Source: Flavobacteriales bacterium UBA720
Lineage (GTDB): Bacteria > Bacteroidota > Bacteroidia > Flavobacteriales > Weeksellaceae
Assembly: GCA_002297505.1 (NCBI GenBank)
Contig: DBLQ01000036.1
Span: forward strand, 12,582-36,777
Length of the DNA stretch: 24,196 nucleotides
Direction: 5' to 3'
Shown here piece after piece: positions 1 through 8,545 of this stretch. Both the position numbers and the translations under genes were made by a program. The first letter of the stretch is position 1, and each line of letters begins with the position of its first letter. Under the pieces are notes generated by a model, which saw only the letters and a list, made by a program, of their open reading frames with translations, was not told the DNA's origin and did no database searches.

Positions 1-191
1 ACCTATATGTGGAGGCTCTCGATATCGATGAGTCCTACTACCCTTCTGCCTCACTGAATCAGCTAAAAAAAAGCCAGTTCAATATCATCCCTTATATCAA
101 GAAATGCAAGCATCTGAAAGCTGAAGTCATTGAAACCACCACGCCGCAGATGGAACCGGAAAGAGGCAGACTCGCCGAGATTTTCTTGTAA
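1..191 (+). CDS. C-terminal end of an unrecognised protein (5' end outside window)
   Basis: The reading frame is open from base 3 and ends in TAA at 189-191, giving about 62 residues of the C-terminus. A GTG at 9 is the only start-like codon near the edge, but the frame continues upstream of it, so I read this as the tail of a longer gene rather than a 60-residue protein. The visible part is hydrophilic, with a Tyr/Asp-rich opening (EALDIDESYYPS) and an end in RLAEIFL. I see no motif that lets me name a family. The following YoaK-like gene starts 41 bp downstream on the same strand with no terminator between, so the two may be co-transcribed. Confidence 0.6.
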   Translation, partial: LYVEALDIDESYYPSASLNQLKKSQFNIIPYIKKCKHLKAEVIETTTPQMEPERGRLAEIFL

Positions 192-232
192 TCAAGCGCA
201 TTTTCATCAACAATAAGAGTAAATAAAAAATT

Positions 233-1081
233 ATGTTAAGGAACTACAGCAATAGCAGAACGTTGGGAGAGAACATCAGATTGGGGACGCTGACTGCATT
301 TACCGCAGGCACCATTAATATTGCCTCCTTGCTGATATTCCTCTCTTTTACCTCCAATGTAACCGGCCATTACGCCATCCTTGCCGCAGAGATCAGCCAG
401 GGCAACTGGACGCAGGTAGCAGTGGTTGCCAGTTGGATATTCCTGTTTTTCTTTGGAGGATTCGTTGCCAATCTCAGCGTCATCAACCTGAACCGAAAAA
501 GCAAATATTTTGCACACGCGCTGCCCATCATCCTGGAAATTATGTGTCTTCTGGCAGTGGGAATCTACGGCCAGTTCTATTACCAGAAGACCCTTGCCGA
601 GACTGAAGCATTGGTCGCACTGATGTTATTTGCAACTGGTTTACAGAACGGTCTCACGGCAAGCATCTCCAATTTTTCCGTAAAAACTACGCATCTAACG
701 GGAACCACCACGGACTTAGGAATTCTGGCGTCCATGTTTACGCAGAAAAAGTTTCGTAAAAATCCGGAACTTACGGGTCGGGCCAAATTGCTAACGAGCA
801 TTATGATTGCCTATGTCCTGGGCGCGGTATTCTCTGGGCTTACATACTACCATCTGGAGTTTCGCGTGTTCTATATCATCAGTTTATGCCTAGTGGTAGT
901 GATTGGCTATGATTTTTATAAGATCAACCTCCGCCATTTTAATACACAATACCGCTATTATAAGATTTATCATAAGCCTACATTCATTGCGGCCATGTAC
1001 TATAAAATTCACAATAAAGACGAAAAAAGAACTATAAGTAGACCTAATACTAGCACAAAATTGGCGTTTGGAAGCAAATAA
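233..1081 (+). CDS. YoaK family (DUF1275) integral membrane protein
   Basis: 282-residue protein with about six hydrophobic segments: near residues 17-40, 60-82, 97-115, 124-142, 188-207 and 211-228. The arrangement and the motifs ATGLQNG (about 133-139) followed by a Thr-rich stretch ending in TGTTTDLG are those of the YoaK/DUF1275 family, whose members are small polytopic inner-membrane proteins of unknown biochemical role. The C-terminal 50 residues are basic and Tyr/Lys-rich and are probably a cytoplasmic tail. ATG at 233 gives a complete N-terminus just before the first membrane segment; the 20 bases upstream are A-rich, as usual in Bacteroidota. It is followed by a strong hairpin at 1156-1187. 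Family assignment is good; function is unknown. Confidence 0.8.
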   Translation: MLRNYSNSRTLGENIRLGTLTAFTAGTINIASLLIFLSFTSNVTGHYAILAAEISQGNWTQVAVVASWIFLFFFGGFVANLSVINLNRKSKYFAHALPIILEIMCLLAVGIYGQFYYQKTLAETEALVALMLFATGLQNGLTASISNFSVKTTHLTGTTTDLGILASMFTQKKFRKNPELTGRAKLLTSIMIAYVLGAVFSGLTYYHLEFRVFYIISLCLVVVIGYDFYKINLRHFNTQYRYYKIYHKPTFIAAMYYKIHNKDEKRTISRPNTSTKLAFGSK

Positions 1082-1155
1082 AATCCTCTAAAAAATAAAA
1101 CACATTTTCATATAATCAAATCAATCAATCAATTTTTGTAATAGTTCTTTATCAA

Positions 1156-1197
1156 GAAGCCGCCCGAGACTTTTCTCAGGCGGCTTCGATTTTATTC
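1156..1197. terminator. Bidirectional intrinsic terminator between the YoaK gene and trxB
   Basis: Stem GAAGCCGCC (1156-1164) pairs perfectly with GGCGGCTTC (1179-1187). Three further pairs follow inside a single mismatch, with a 6-nt loop. A T-rich run follows on the + strand (about 1189-1197) and an A-rich run precedes it, so it can stop transcripts from both converging genes. Confidence 0.85.
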
Positions 1198-1216
1198 TGG
1201 TAAAAATTTTAGAAAT

Positions 1217-2188
1217 CTAATCTCTTTCTACCCAGGTATGATTTTCTCCAGCCAATTCGCCAAGGTATTTTTCGGCATCCATTGCTGCCATACAGCCACT
1301 TCCTGCTGCAGTAATAGCCTGTCTGTAATGATGATCCTGGACATCGCCAGCTGCGAACACGCCCGGAAGATTGGTTCTTGCAGATTTGCCTTCGGTGATG
1401 ATGTATTCATTCTCATCCAGATCAATCTGACCTTTGAACAAATCTGTATTCGGCTTATGCCCAATGGCGATAAAAATCCCGTGAACCTCAACTGTTGAAA
1501 CTTCGTCTGTTAAATTATTGACGACTTTCGCCCGCTCTACCAGATTGTTTTCACCTTCTATGCCGATGAGCTCATGATTGTATCGGACCTCAATATTGGC
1601 AGTGCTCAAAACCCTGTCTACCATTACTTTTGAAGCACGAAAATGATCTTTTCTCACAAGAAGTGTTACTTTGTTACAGATTTTAGAAAGATAAGTCGCT
1701 TCTTCTGCCGCTGTATCTCCAGCGCCAACAACTATAACATCTTTGCCTCTGTAAAAAAAGCCGTCACAAGTGGCACAGGCTGAGACACCGCCGCCGGCGT
1801 ACTTTTTCTCATCAGCCAAACCAAGATATTTTGCCGCTGCACCCGTTGAGATGATCACACTTTTCGCCAGGATCTCACGGGAACCTGTACTCAGTTTATG
1901 AATACCACCTCTTTCTTTGGCAAATTCTACTTTGGAAATCATTTCGTAATGCACTTTGGTTTCGAAACGTTCTGCCTGTTTTTGAAGATGAAGCATCATT
2001 TCCGGGCCTGTGACCCCGTCGGGATATCCCGGAAAGTTTTCCACTTCCGTGGTAGTAGTCAGCTGTCCGCCAGGTTCCAGACCTGTAAACAATTCAGGTT
2101 TCAGATTGGCTCTTGCTGCATAGATGGCGGCTGTAAATCCGGCAGGTCCGGAACCTACAATCACGCAGTCTAAGATATTATTTTCCAT
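1217..2188 (-). CDS. trxB: Thioredoxin-disulfide reductase
   Basis: 323-residue flavoprotein that uses NADPH to reduce thioredoxin in the cytoplasm (EC 1.8.1.9). An N-terminal FAD-binding Rossmann motif GSGPAG is at residues 12-17. The redox-active pair is C138-A-T-C141, in the usual ACATCDG context. The NADPH-binding motif GAGDTA is at 155-160, and the second FAD contact FAAGDV is near residue 288. Length and domain order are those of low-molecular-weight bacterial TrxB. No thioredoxin gene is adjacent. The - strand upstream carries a TATCTTTG box about 70 bp before the ATG, so the gene is probably transcribed from its own promoter. It converges with the YoaK gene at the shared terminator. 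Confidence 0.95.
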   Translation of the reverse strand: MENNILDCVIVGSGPAGFTAAIYAARANLKPELFTGLEPGGQLTTTTEVENFPGYPDGVTGPEMMLHLQKQAERFETKVHYEMISKVEFAKERGGIHKLSTGSREILAKSVIISTGAAAKYLGLADEKKYAGGGVSACATCDGFFYRGKDVIVVGAGDTAAEEATYLSKICNKVTLLVRKDHFRASKVMVDRVLSTANIEVRYNHELIGIEGENNLVERAKVVNNLTDEVSTVEVHGIFIAIGHKPNTDLFKGQIDLDENEYIITEGKSARTNLPGVFAAGDVQDHHYRQAITAAGSGCMAAMDAEKYLGELAGENHTWVERD

Positions 2189-2259
2189 TTTTTTTATAAT
2201 TGAATTATTTTATTTTGATGAGATTTGTAATGCTTTTCATCTTCGCCAATTGCGATTTT

Positions 2260-2267
2260 CAAAGATA
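2260..2267 (-). promoter_or_regulatory. Candidate trxB promoter -7 box (TATCTTTG)
   Basis: Read on the - strand this is TATCTTTG, matching the Bacteroidota sigma -7 consensus TAnnTTTG. It lies about 72 bp upstream of the trxB ATG. A TTTG (2292-2295 on the - strand) could be the -33 element, but its 24-nt spacing is longer than the usual 19-21. Confidence 0.45.
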
Positions 2268-2347
2268 ATTCTTTGCGCGAAAAAGCGGTTACAAATGTCG
2301 GGAATTAATTATTCAGAACCTATCTAAACTGTCGATGCCAAATATAT

Positions 2348-2434
2348 GATTAGTAAATGAAGTGATGGATATTGATAAATGATGGTCGATAGATGATGAG
2401 CATGATTGTATTATAAAAGCTAATATCAATCATC
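2348..2434. repeat. Degenerate 7-bp-period array between holA and trxB
   Basis: GAT occurs at 2374, 2381, 2388 and 2395, exact 7-bp steps. A short facing arm on the opposite strand has ATC at 2425 and 2432. This is the weakest of the convergent arrays in the window. The rest of the 290-bp gap is AT-rich with no open reading frame I can support. Confidence 0.5.
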
Positions 2435-2478
2435 ATTATTATAAAACCTTTTCTGGAACGGTACAATCTATATTTGTT

Positions 2479-3516
2479 TTAAACTGATACTTTCAGTTCA
2501 TCGACTTTGATGATTTTGTAAACCATTTCTTTGTAGATCTCATCATCTTCCATCTGCCTCACGCCAAGACCTTTGGATTTCAAATCCATTTCCCGCAGGA
2601 TGGAAATCACTCTGGTGGCATGCTTCAAAGGATAAAAGCGCGCTGCTTCCGAATAATCTTTGATCGCATAAGGATTGACGCCCATCGCAGATGCAATGTT
2701 TTGTGGCGATTGTCCGGATAGCGTATGGTAAACAATAACATTGGAAAAAAAATTATACAGCGCCCCAAATGCCATCTGGATCGGATTGGATTTTTTGTTC
2801 TTGCCCATATAATAAGCAATGCTGAACGCTCTGGCCTGGTCTTTTGTCGCTAAGGCTTTTTGCAATTCGAAGATGTTGAAATCCTTGCTGATTCCGATAT
2901 GTTCTTCGATGATTTTTCCGTCCAAGACGGCGCCGTCTTTGAGGACGATTTTCAGTTTATTCAATTCATTCGCAATTCTGGAAAGATCATTGCCCAGATA
3001 TTCTGCAAGAAGGTGGCTAATGTTGGGTGCAGATTTGATTCCCATCACGCTCATTTCCCCTTGAATCCACGTCGGGAGCTGATAATCTTTCATCTTCTCG
3101 CTGGTGAACAGCATACTGGATTTAGCGAGTGTCTTCGCAACTTTTTTTCTAGCATCCAGTTTTTTCTGTTTATGTGCGAAAACCAGAATGGTGGATGGCA
3201 CAGGATTTTCCAGATACGCTTCCAAAGCTTTGGATTCCTCGTCATTCAGCTTCATATCCTGCGCTTCTTTCACAATAATAAGCTGTTTATCGCCCATCAT
3301 CGGGTATTGCCTGGCCAGCGAAAGCACTTCCGGATACGTGGTATCTCGGCCATAAGCTACAGTCTGATTAAAAGCTTTCTCATCTTCTTCTAATACGTCC
3401 TGCTCAAAATGCTTGACTGCCAGATCGATATAAAACGCCTCGTCGCCCTGGAAAAAATAAACCGGCTGGAGTTCTTTATTTTTAATATTTTTGAGGATAA
3501 TATCTATTTCTTTCAT
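2479..3516 (-). CDS. holA: DNA polymerase III, delta subunit
   Basis: 345-residue protein matching HolA, the clamp-loader subunit that opens the beta sliding clamp during chromosome replication. The N-terminus has the family pattern PVYFFQGDEAFYID (about residues 18-31), a degenerate nucleotide-binding loop typical of delta. It is followed by the AAA+-like region with DKQLIIV and STILVFAHKQKKLDARKK. The helical middle/C-terminal region contains YLGNDLSRIANELNKL, a hallmark of the family. Length is normal. The ATG at 3516 is only 8 bp from the divergent ATG at 3525, so control signals of each gene must lie in the other's coding sequence. It may be transcribed apart from trxB, since a 290-bp gap with a repeat array separates them. 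Confidence 0.93.
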   Translation of the reverse strand: MKEIDIILKNIKNKELQPVYFFQGDEAFYIDLAVKHFEQDVLEEDEKAFNQTVAYGRDTTYPEVLSLARQYPMMGDKQLIIVKEAQDMKLNDEESKALEAYLENPVPSTILVFAHKQKKLDARKKVAKTLAKSSMLFTSEKMKDYQLPTWIQGEMSVMGIKSAPNISHLLAEYLGNDLSRIANELNKLKIVLKDGAVLDGKIIEEHIGISKDFNIFELQKALATKDQARAFSIAYYMGKNKKSNPIQMAFGALYNFFSNVIVYHTLSGQSPQNIASAMGVNPYAIKDYSEAARFYPLKHATRVISILREMDLKSKGLGVRQMEDDEIYKEMVYKIIKVDELKVSV

Positions 3517-3524
3517 CTTTCAAT

Positions 3525-3959
3525 ATGCAGGTTCCGAAGCTCAATTTTGATCATACGTTCGATTTCCAAATCAAACAAGACAAAGATACATTTTTTATCT
3601 ATGATCTTGCCCGGAAAAGCTGGCTGGTCCTGACGCCGGAAGAATGGGTAAGACAGCACTGGCTGCACTACTTCCGCTATGTGAAGAATAAAAGTCTTTC
3701 TTCCCTGATCCTGGAACAGAAGCTGGAACTGAACGGTACTACGAAGCGCATCGACCTGCTCGTCACAGAAAAAACAAAACCAAAAATCCTTATTGAATGT
3801 AAGGCGCCTAACGTTGTTTTGAAGGAAGCGCACTTTGAGCAGATCGCTCGCTACAACAGCCTTCTCGGAGCCCAGCAAATCATAATCAGCAACGGCTTTC
3901 ATCACATTTTTGCACAGCACACAGCAGACGGCTACCAGTTCCGGAAAAGTTTGGAATAA
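3525..3959 (+). CDS. HsdR N-terminal domain protein (HSDR_N_2, PD-(D/E)XK fold)
   Basis: 144 residues, consisting of a single type I restriction enzyme R-subunit N-terminal domain. The nuclease-core pattern is visible: RID with D77, then ILIECK with E91 and K93, then QIARYN at 107-112. The opening residues through VLTPEEWVRQH (about 35-45) are characteristic of the small stand-alone family common in Bacteroidota. No HsdM/HsdS genes or helicase domain are nearby, so this is not a restriction system. Its real substrate is unknown. It is divergent from holA with only 8 bp between start codons. From memory, this pairing recurs in flavobacteria, which would favour a DNA-maintenance role, but that is inference. 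Confidence 0.82.
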   Translation: MQVPKLNFDHTFDFQIKQDKDTFFIYDLARKSWLVLTPEEWVRQHWLHYFRYVKNKSLSSLILEQKLELNGTTKRIDLLVTEKTKPKILIECKAPNVVLKEAHFEQIARYNSLLGAQQIIISNGFHHIFAQHTADGYQFRKSLE

Positions 3960-3992
3960 GTATTGATTGTTAAGATTTTATGTCCAACTCAA

Positions 3993-6479
3993 ATGAATGA
4001 AATAAAATCTACTCAACCATCAAAACTCAGGAAAATACTTATCATTGCGGGAATCATCATTCTTCTGCTTGTCATCATTTTTCCGTTGGCGCTCAATTTT
4101 TTTCTGAAGCGAAGATTGCCGGATTTGCTTAATGACAAGACCTCTTACACGCTTCAGCTTAAACATTTCGACCTCGATCTGCTTTCCGGAAATCTTACCG
4201 CTGAGAATCTCATCATCAAAAATAAAAATCCAAAAGATACTGCTGTGGCACAGATCAACGGCAATGTCCGGGAACTTAAAATACGTAATTTCGGCGTGTG
4301 GAAAGCCATTTTCAGCAAAACTTATAAAGCGCAGGATTTGGTACTGAAAGGTGCTAAAATCAGCGTCAACCTTCCTGATAAAAAGGTAAAAGATACGTCC
4401 GCCTCAAAAAAAACGGAGTTCCAGCTGGAAAATATGTTTGTTTCTGACGCAGATATCAGCATTACCAAAGGTGGAAAGAAAACGCTTTTCAATGGCCAGA
4501 AAGTTAATATTAAACTTACGGAAATCCAACAAAGCGAAGATGATTCCAGGATGCCTTTTGCCTTTAAAGAGTTCAGGATTGATGCACAAAATGTACTGGT
4601 AATGACCAATCCTTTTTATGAAGTCAGCGCCCGGAAAATTGACGCCAAAAATAGAAAACTGTCGATCAGCCAGTTTCATCTCAAGCCTTTACAGAATCCC
4701 AAAAATTATAATGCAAAAAATGTGTTTGATTTTGCTGCAGAAGAACTCGTCGCTACCAATTTCATGATCAATCGCGATTCACTGATCGTGGAAGATATTA
4801 ATTTTACAAAACCTGATCTTAAAGTCACTTCTACCGGGAAACAAGTGGTGAAAAAGAAGGAGGAAAGAGCGAAAAAAATGAACCTGAAAATCGGACTTAA
4901 AAATGTCGATTTTAAACAGGGAAAAATTCTTGTTCAGCGATCTGACCTTCAAAAGACAGCTTCGGTAGACAACTTCAATTTCCGGCTTACTCATATTGTA
5001 TTTGATAAAAATACCGTGAAGGAAAAAATACCGTTCCGCTTCACCAATCATAATATTGAAGCAGACCATATCTATCTGAAAACCGATGCGTTACAGGCAC
5101 TGAAAATCGGGAAAATCAGGTCTGAAAATCAGGACATAGTGATTGAAAATGTGGCTATGATTCCACTGGGAAAAAGCAGTCAAAAAGATGTGCTTGACAT
5201 CCAAACAGATCAGGTTCGATTAACAAAGAATCAGTCTAAATATTTAGGACAGCAATTAAACCTTAACTTTTCCAGCATAGCGATCATCAATCCCAAGGTC
5301 AAACTGTACTCCGCAAGTCATAAACCTAAAGGTGCCAAACCTTCTGCAGTAATTGACTTCCTGGCTTCTGCAGGCAAAGTCAATATTCTTAATGGCCAGT
5401 TCCGACAGTATAAGGAAGGTAAAGAAAAGCTTTCCGTTGCGCATCTGGACGTGGATCTTACAGGAGTGACTTCAGATAAAAGTCTTATCAAGAGTGACAT
5501 TCCTTTCAGCGTAAAAAATCGTAGGATATCTGCAAAAGGGATTTATTTAGCTGCCGGAAAATATTACAATCTCAAGCTGGCATCGCTTAAAAATTATGGC
5601 AAACGCACCGATATGCAGAACCTGGAATTTCTCCCGAAATATTCCAGAAAAGCTTTCAGCAAAGTAATTGCGAAAGAAGAAGATCTTTATTCGATCCGGA
5701 CCAAATCGATTTCGATTCTGGACCATAATTCACAAATCGGAAAAAACAACAGGATCCATGTCGATAAAATTATGATCGACCAACTTTACTGCAACATCTA
5801 CCATGATCTGGCGCCACCCGATGACAATGCGCTCCGATATCTGTTTGGCAAGAAATTGCGGGATGTCCAATTTCCTCTCTTTGTGAATGAGATTCAGCTC
5901 CGCAATTCGGCGTTGACCTACGAAGAGGATGCGGAGAACGAAAACAAGCCGGGCAAGCTGAGCTTTGAAGCCTTCAATGCCAACATCCGAAATGTGAACA
6001 ATGCCAGGATCAAAGGCTTGCCCACGATGGTTTCCGTAGATTCTGACTTTAAATTTTATGGCACTGCGCCTACCAAAGTGCTCTGGAAATTTGACGTGAA
6101 AGATCCTAGTGACCGCTTCACCATTGCCGGTGATATCAAGCAGTTATCTGCGGATAATGTCAACCTCTTTGTGCGTCCGTACCTCAATGTCACCCTGGAC
6201 GGTAAAATTGACTACCTGAAATTTGACTACCAAGGTTCCAATGCGGGAATTGGCGGTAAATTCTATTTTAAGTACAGGGATATGTATGTCAATTTCCTCA
6301 ATAAAAAAAACGGGAAGGAGCGAAAACTGCTAAGCACCGTTGCCAACTGGTTTGTGAAAAACGAGTCCAAAGGTGAGCCAAATTATGTAGTTGTCGACAA
6401 AAAAAGGGATCCGGAAAAAAGTTTTTTTAACATGCTGTGGCAAGGCATTATGGAAGGCCTCAAAAAGTATGTGATCTAA
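3993..6479 (+). CDS. Large AsmA-like / DUF748-type membrane-anchored protein
   Basis: About 828 residues. The open frame reaches back to a TTG at 3963, but ATG 3993 (MNEIKS) is the better start: it places a basic n-region (KLRK) directly before a single membrane segment at residues 14-37. The rest is predicted periplasmic and made of repeating beta-rich stretches such as LDLLSGNLTAENLIIKN and LKIGLKNVDFKQGKI, the pattern of AsmA-like/DUF748 proteins. Relatives (AsmA, TamB, YhdP) are bridge-like proteins implicated in envelope biogenesis and lipid traffic; that role here is inference. It follows the HsdR-N gene by 33 bp and converges on batB with about 20 bp between the ends and no clear terminator. 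Confidence 0.7.
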   Translation: MNEIKSTQPSKLRKILIIAGIIILLLVIIFPLALNFFLKRRLPDLLNDKTSYTLQLKHFDLDLLSGNLTAENLIIKNKNPKDTAVAQINGNVRELKIRNFGVWKAIFSKTYKAQDLVLKGAKISVNLPDKKVKDTSASKKTEFQLENMFVSDADISITKGGKKTLFNGQKVNIKLTEIQQSEDDSRMPFAFKEFRIDAQNVLVMTNPFYEVSARKIDAKNRKLSISQFHLKPLQNPKNYNAKNVFDFAAEELVATNFMINRDSLIVEDINFTKPDLKVTSTGKQVVKKKEERAKKMNLKIGLKNVDFKQGKILVQRSDLQKTASVDNFNFRLTHIVFDKNTVKEKIPFRFTNHNIEADHIYLKTDALQALKIGKIRSENQDIVIENVAMIPLGKSSQKDVLDIQTDQVRLTKNQSKYLGQQLNLNFSSIAIINPKVKLYSASHKPKGAKPSAVIDFLASAGKVNILNGQFRQYKEGKEKLSVAHLDVDLTGVTSDKSLIKSDIPFSVKNRRISAKGIYLAAGKYYNLKLASLKNYGKRTDMQNLEFLPKYSRKAFSKVIAKEEDLYSIRTKSISILDHNSQIGKNNRIHVDKIMIDQLYCNIYHDLAPPDDNALRYLFGKKLRDVQFPLFVNEIQLRNSALTYEEDAENENKPGKLSFEAFNANIRNVNNARIKGLPTMVSVDSDFKFYGTAPTKVLWKFDVKDPSDRFTIAGDIKQLSADNVNLFVRPYLNVTLDGKIDYLKFDYQGSNAGIGGKFYFKYRDMYVNFLNKKNGKERKLLSTVANWFVKNESKGEPNYVVVDKKRDPEKSFFNMLWQGIMEGLKKYVI

Positions 6480-6499
6480 TAATTTACAGTAACCTTTGA

Positions 6500-7507
6500 T
6501 TAAATATTGAAATCCCGCTTTGGATTAAAAAGATAAATCAAAAGGAAAAAGAAAACTGACGCGCCGAGAAAATACTGGTAGTAATGCACCGCAGACTGGG
6601 AATTGATAACGGTAGATGTAGAGCCGGTATTATTTTTTAGTTCGTCCAGCAAACCGGTCACCGCATTATCCAGATTATTACCATCCAGAAAATTACCGCC
6701 TGTTGAAGATGCGAGATTTCTTAAAGCTTTTGTCTGCAGCCTGGAAACCACTGTTTCACCATAAATATCAGATTTGTAGCCCATTAGCTGACCAAAATAA
6801 TATTCCGGAATCGGAGCGCCTGCTTCGGTACCTACGCCGATGGTTGTAATGCGGATGCCTTCTTTTTTAGCGAGATTGATAGCTTCGCTCTCGTGGCCTT
6901 CATTATCCTCGCCATCGCTGATCAATACAATATTTCTGGAGCCTTTGGCAATATTTTTAAACTTCTGTGCGGCAATCTGAATCGGTTTTAGAAAATCCGT
7001 TCCCTGGTTCTGGACTACGCTGGTTTCTATGCCCAGAAGATAATTCTCTGCTGCAGAATAATCGCTGGACAGGGGCATCACCGAATAGGAATCTCCGGCA
7101 AACACAATGATACCTACTCTGTCATTCGTCATTTTCTGAAGCGCATTGATAATGATGTTCTTCGCTTCTTCCAGGCGACTGGGCTGGATGTCCTGCGCAT
7201 TCATGGAGTTGGAGACATCCAGAACGAACATCGTGCTGCTGACATTCTGCTTGACATTAATTTCTTCCTTGCCTCCCAAAAGGTCGATTATGGAAAATAT
7301 CAGAAATAAAAATCCCAGGAGATAGAGCACAGGAAAAATCCTGGCAAATGATGATGTCTTTTCAAACAGTGAATCCTGAAAGCGCGCTTCTGCGAAAAGG
7401 TTACGCTTGCGGTTTTTCCAACGGATATAGTGGATGATGAAGTAACCAATGACAGGCAACAACAGCAGCAATAACAGATACCAGTAATTTCCTAAATACC
7501 AATTCAT
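6500..7507 (-). CDS. batB: BatB-like von Willebrand factor A domain membrane protein
   Basis: 335 residues. Membrane segments are predicted near 9-28, 57-77 and 311-328, with a VWA domain of about 90-290 between the second and third. The metal-ion-dependent adhesion site is intact: D97-V-S99-N-S101, with a later SDGEDNEG. VWA domains of this type bind partners through a divalent metal. In the Bat/MoxR context the protein is thought to act with BatA and the MoxR ATPase at the inner membrane. It is the last gene of the - strand operon, 4 bp after batA. BatC (TPR), BatD and BatE genes, which often follow, are absent; the next gene is AsmA-like on the opposite strand. Confidence 0.88.
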   Translation of the reverse strand: MNWYLGNYWYLLLLLLLPVIGYFIIHYIRWKNRKRNLFAEARFQDSLFEKTSSFARIFPVLYLLGFLFLIFSIIDLLGGKEEINVKQNVSSTMFVLDVSNSMNAQDIQPSRLEEAKNIIINALQKMTNDRVGIIVFAGDSYSVMPLSSDYSAAENYLLGIETSVVQNQGTDFLKPIQIAAQKFKNIAKGSRNIVLISDGEDNEGHESEAINLAKKEGIRITTIGVGTEAGAPIPEYYFGQLMGYKSDIYGETVVSRLQTKALRNLASSTGGNFLDGNNLDNAVTGLLDELKNNTGSTSTVINSQSAVHYYQYFLGASVFFFLLIYLFNPKRDFNI

Positions 7508-7511
7508 CAGC

Positions 7512-8504
7512 TTAATTCAAAATTTTAAAAATAATCCATCTCAACAATGCATCCAGCAAGAGAAAGCCTAAAGCTATCCACAGAAATATCCTGAAGTATT
7601 CTTCATAATTATACAGCTTGGAAGTTTTGACATCGGATTTTTCCAATTGATTAATCTCATCATAGACATTCTGCAGGCTGCTGTTGGACGTTGCCCGGAA
7701 ATACTTCCCTCCAGTCAGCTGTGCAATATCGATCAGCGTATTTTCGTCAATCTCCGTTTTCTGTTCCGTGAACACAATATCGCCGAAAATGTTGGTTCCC
7801 GTAGGAAAAGCTGCAAATCCATTGCTCCCGATTCCGACGGTGTAAACTTTAATCCCGTTATTTTTTGCGAGTTCGGCGGCAATCTGTGGCGGCATGGCGT
7901 TCAAAACGGTGTTTACACCATCAGTCATTAAAATAATGATCTTACTTTTGGCTTTGCTCTTTTTAAGGTGATTAACAGCCACCGAAAGCCCTTCTCCAAT
8001 TGCCGTTCCCGGCTGTAATTCGAGTGGATTTAACTGATTCAGTTCATCTACTACAACCTGATGATCGGTTGTCAGAGGAACTTTGGTGTAAGCTTCGCCG
8101 GAATAGGCAACCAAACCAATGCGGTCGTTGTCTCTTTTATTCACAAAATCGATCGCAATTTTCTTGAGCGCTTCCAGTCTGTCCGGATCCAGGTCTTTTG
8201 CCAGCATACTGAGCGACACATCCACGGAAAGCATAATATCAATTCCTTTCGATTCGTCCCTGTCCTGCGAGATGCTGTAAGTGCGAGGCCTAGCTAGGGC
8301 AATGATGAGCGCAGACAGAATGAAGTATTTCGAAACCTTAAGGAAAGTCATCGCCAGTGAAATGCTCCCTGCCGGTTTCATATTTCTGACCGAAGGTACA
8401 GCAATGCCTTTGCTCTTTTTCTTTTTGCCGCCGTCTAAAATGAGAAGCGGAATAAAAAAAATGAAAAGCAGTAGAAACCAGGGACTGTAAAACTCAAAAT
8501 TCAC
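7512..8504 (-). CDS. batA: BatA-like von Willebrand factor A domain membrane protein
   Basis: 330 residues. Hydrophobic segments lie at about 7-22, 58-72 and 303-329, and the VWA domain is at about 87-290. The MIDAS motif is D95-V-S97-L-S99 with a later MTDGVN. The C-terminal helix anchors it in the inner membrane with the VWA domain outside, as in other BatA proteins. It is the partner of BatB, its immediate downstream neighbour (4 bp apart). The gap to the upstream BatD-like gene (8505-8545) is filled by a 7-bp-period array, so the two may still share a transcript. The Bat name follows the Bacteroides aerotolerance operon; an oxygen or envelope stress role here is inference. Confidence 0.88.
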   Translation of the reverse strand: MNFEFYSPWFLLLFIFFIPLLILDGGKKKKSKGIAVPSVRNMKPAGSISLAMTFLKVSKYFILSALIIALARPRTYSISQDRDESKGIDIMLSVDVSLSMLAKDLDPDRLEALKKIAIDFVNKRDNDRIGLVAYSGEAYTKVPLTTDHQVVVDELNQLNPLELQPGTAIGEGLSVAVNHLKKSKAKSKIIILMTDGVNTVLNAMPPQIAAELAKNNGIKVYTVGIGSNGFAAFPTGTNIFGDIVFTEQKTEIDENTLIDIAQLTGGKYFRATSNSSLQNVYDEINQLEKSDVKTSKLYNYEEYFRIFLWIALGFLLLDALLRWIIFKILN

Positions 8505-8518
8505 GGGTTATTTATAAA

Positions 8519-8543
8519 TGATTAATGATGATTGATGAATGAT
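8519..8543 (+). repeat. 7-bp-period TGAT array between the BatD-like gene and batA
   Basis: TGAT begins at 8519, 8526, 8533 and 8540, exact 7-bp steps, in the 41-bp gap inside the operon. There is no facing arm here. Confidence 0.75.
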
Positions 8544-8545
8544 TT

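Noticed and set aside
3525..3959. Remnant of a type I restriction system
   Set aside because: The protein is complete for the small stand-alone HsdR-N family, and no methylase, specificity or helicase sequence is present.
3963..3992. TTG start giving a 10-residue N-terminal extension of the AsmA-like protein
   Set aside because: ATG 3993 gives the expected short basic segment before the membrane helix; the extension shows no signal.
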